The notes under the pieces are model-generated. The model was not told where the DNA came from. It ran no database searches and saw nothing but the letters and a program-made list of their open reading frames with translations. Positions 61,934 to 64,000 of a stretch of 64,000 nt of DNA are shown here, piece by piece (the stretch's first letter is position 1; each line of letters opens with the position of its first letter). The stretch lies in NCBI RefSeq assembly GCF_900188005.1, contig NZ_FZNR01000009.1, forward strand, positions 186,001 to 250,000, given 5' to 3'. The translations under genes were made by a program, and so were the position numbers. Origin of the DNA: Actinoplanes regularis. Lineage in GTDB: Bacteria; Actinomycetota; Actinomycetes; Mycobacteriales; Micromonosporaceae.

Positions 61934-62560
61934 TCACCGAAGGCCGATCTCGTGCGGCGGCCGGCTCCGCAACTCGCGGTCACGGCGGCCCGGCCACACC
62001 GCGACGAGGCAGAGGACGGCCAGGATGGCGATGGTCGGCAGGATCAGGATCGTGCCGTCGGCCGCCACGTCCTCCGCCATCTGCTCCGGGAGGCGTGGAT
62101 CAAGCAGCCCCTCCTCGTCCTGCGCCACCAGGACCTTGTCGCCGATCGCTCCGATGCCGTCGCCGGGCCAGTCCGCCAGCCGGCCCGGGATCGGGACCCC
62201 GTCGACGGCGAGGGTGTAGGTGGCCGGACCCTTGTGCCCGTCGTACACCTCGACGACCGTGGCGCGGAACTGCTCGGCCTGCCCGCCGTTCAGCACCCAC
62301 GCCGGCATGGACATCGCCACGACAGCCATCAGGAAGCTGTTGAGGAGGATGGCGACGATCAGCGGGGCGATCCGGGGCGCGCGCGCCGTGTGCGCCGCGA
62401 CGAAATAGATCCCGATGAGCTGCCCGGCCCACGCGAGGGTGCCGGGGATCGCGTCGGCGTCGGAGCGGACCCAGGTCGTCGCGATCGGCAGGATCGCGGC
62501 GGTGCAGGCCAGGAGGATGAGCAGGTAGACGAGGGCGATCCCGAGATCCCGCGGACGCAT
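61934..62560 (-). CDS. Integral membrane protein of unknown function
   Basis: A 208-residue protein with four hydrophobic segments (IALVYLLILLACTAAILPI, TLAWAGQLIGIYFVAA, IAPLIVAILLNSFLMAVVAM and TILILPTIAILAVLCLVAVW) and an external loop of about 70 residues between the third and fourth. I prefer ATG 62560; ATG 62581 is possible. The stop is 47 bases from the MOSC gene start on the same strand. Confidence 0.65.
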   Translation of the reverse strand: MRPRDLGIALVYLLILLACTAAILPIATTWVRSDADAIPGTLAWAGQLIGIYFVAAHTARAPRIAPLIVAILLNSFLMAVVAMSMPAWVLNGGQAEQFRATVVEVYDGHKGPATYTLAVDGVPIPGRLADWPGDGIGAIGDKVLVAQDEEGLLDPRLPEQMAEDVAADGTILILPTIAILAVLCLVAVWPGRRDRELRSRPPHEIGLR

Positions 62561-62660
62561 GCGGACACCGTATCGAGGCATCTCAAGTGCGATGACCATC
62601 GATCCGGCCGCACCCTCTTTCCGGTGAGAGGGCGACCCACGTCTAGCTTGTGAAAGTTTT

Positions 62661-62668
62661 TATGCATA
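62661..62668. promoter_or_regulatory. Promoter/operator region of the RpiR-type gene
   Basis: TATGCATA is a perfect palindrome and overlaps a plausible -10 region ten bases before the RpiR GTG start, with TTGTGAAAG upstream. It may be an autoregulatory site or simply the -10 element. Confidence 0.4.
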
Positions 62669-62678
62669 GTCTGACGCT

Positions 62679-63524
62679 GTGAATGACGGAGTTGTCAGGA
62701 CGGCGGAGCGCGTGCTCGACCTCTTTCAGGGGGCGCGCCTCACACCGACCCAGCGGCGGATCGCGCACAGCCTGGTCGAGCACGCCGCGACGGCGGCCTA
62801 CCTGTCCGCGGCCGAGGTGGCCGAGCTTGCCGGGGTGAGCCAGCCGTCGGTGACCCGGTTCGCCATGGCGCTGGGCTACTCCGGTTATCCGGCGCTGCGC
62901 CGCGAGCTTCGAGCATTCGCCTCGGACACCCCGAGCGAGCCGGCCGGGCAGAACGCGATGCAGCGCGCGGTGCTGGCGGAGACCGAGCACCTCCGGCGGC
63001 TCTCGGAGGATCTGCACCGGCTGGAGGACGTGCGCCGGGCCGCCGCGCTGCTCGCCGGCAGCCGGCCGCTGCCGATCCTCGGGCTCCGGGCGGCCGCGCC
63101 GCTCGCGGCGTACTTCGGGTATTTCGCCGCCAAGGTCTTCCCGGACGTACGAGTGCTGGACAGCGGGGGGACCGGCCTGCACGACCGGCTGGATCAGGCC
63201 CGCGCCGCCGGTGCCGGTGCAATGCTGGCAATCGTGCTCCCGCGTTACCCGCGCGAGTCGGTCGAGGCGGTCCGCGAGGCCAAGGCCGCCGGTTACGCCG
63301 TGGTCGCGATCACCGACTCGGCGGTCAGCCCGGTCTCCGAGACAGCTGACGTGGTGCTGCCCGCCGCGGTCGGCACCCAACTCGTGTTCGACCTGCACAC
63401 CGGACCGATGGCGATGGCCATGGTGCTGCTCGAGGCGATGTGTGACGCCACTCCCGAGCCGGTGCAGCGGCGCCTGGAGGAGTTCGAGGCGTCCGCCGCC
63501 CACCGGAACATCTTCGTGGCCTAG
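62679..63524 (+). CDS. MurR/RpiR-family transcriptional regulator
   Basis: A 281-residue regulator. The N-terminal HTH_6 domain (LTPTQRRIAHSLVEHAATAAY, SAAEVAELAGVSQPSVTRFA, ALGYSGYPALRREL) is followed by an SIS sugar-binding domain (AYFGYFAAKVFPDVRVLDSG, AMLAIVLPRYPRESVEAV). GTG 62679 is the first start. It is followed 21 bases later by the urocanase gene, so it likely controls histidine use; RpiR proteins usually sense phosphosugars, but several control amino acid pathways. Confidence 0.93.
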   Translation: MNDGVVRTAERVLDLFQGARLTPTQRRIAHSLVEHAATAAYLSAAEVAELAGVSQPSVTRFAMALGYSGYPALRRELRAFASDTPSEPAGQNAMQRAVLAETEHLRRLSEDLHRLEDVRRAAALLAGSRPLPILGLRAAAPLAAYFGYFAAKVFPDVRVLDSGGTGLHDRLDQARAAGAGAMLAIVLPRYPRESVEAVREAKAAGYAVVAITDSAVSPVSETADVVLPAAVGTQLVFDLHTGPMAMAMVLLEAMCDATPEPVQRRLEEFEASAAHRNIFVA

Positions 63525-63545
63525 GAACTGCAGAGGGAGATGACG

Positions 63546-64000
<455 letters not shown>

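Overview
The window is high-GC DNA with GTG/TTG starts, tight ATGA-type overlaps, many secreted carbohydrate-active enzymes and lineage-typical actinobacterial families: an XRE/DUF5753 plus DUF397 pair, GPP34, FIMAH-like, PucR-type and expansin proteins. This fits a mycelial actinomycete, most likely Micromonosporaceae (Actinoplanes-like). That placement is inference from gene content; no 16S rRNA gene is present. I saw no insertion sequence, prophage or CRISPR array.

Region 1 (1-13.5 kb) is a carbohydrate-utilisation block. It holds a GH95-type glycosidase (cut by the window edge), a TY-Chap/YbjN-like protein, an LplABC-type oligosaccharide ABC importer on the minus strand, a divergent ROK repressor with a likely operator between them, a very large GH3 enzyme carrying two in-frame tandem-repeat inserts, a small membrane protein, and a secreted GH5 cellulase. 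A GH9 enzyme (39-41 kb) and a bacterial expansin (60-61 kb) extend the plant-cell-wall theme.

Region 2 (13.9-19.9 kb) has two acetyltransferase-like genes, an operon of GPP34 (GOLPH3-like) protein, APC permease and GNAT, then an XRE/DUF397 regulatory pair and a secreted S1 protease. Region 3 (19.9-25.1 kb) has an unknown membrane-anchored protein, a small secreted Ala-rich protein, a PucR-type regulator and a divergent LVIVD-propeller/DUF305 pair.

Region 4 (25.1-32.5 kb) is the most striking locus: a translationally coupled operon of a YqiJ-type OB-fold membrane protein, a YqiK-type flotillin and a 1624-residue AAA ATPase of the DUF3686 ('DNA repair ATPase') type. It looks like a complete membrane-associated ATPase machine of unknown role. 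A FIMAH-like membrane protein converges on it.

Region 5 (33-41 kb) has a cytochrome P450, an NMT1/SsuA-type ABC importer with two permeases, an FMN reductase and the GH9 enzyme. Region 6 (41-49 kb) has two near-identical tRNA-Lys(CTT) genes around a SEC-C protein, two tandem L,D-transpeptidase lipoproteins sharing a 77-nt identical tract, small lipoprotein and ABM genes, tRNA-His and oligoribonuclease. Region 7 (49-58.4 kb) has a winged-helix protein, a 921-residue repeat-rich membrane protein, and CopC-CopD divergent from an ECF sigma factor, followed by a MauE/DsbA-like/membrane-protein operon and an Asp23 protein. Region 8 (58.6-64 kb) has SpeD, a BCP peroxidase, tRNA-Leu(TAG), expansin, a MOSC protein, a membrane protein, an RpiR regulator and the start of urocanase (hutU).
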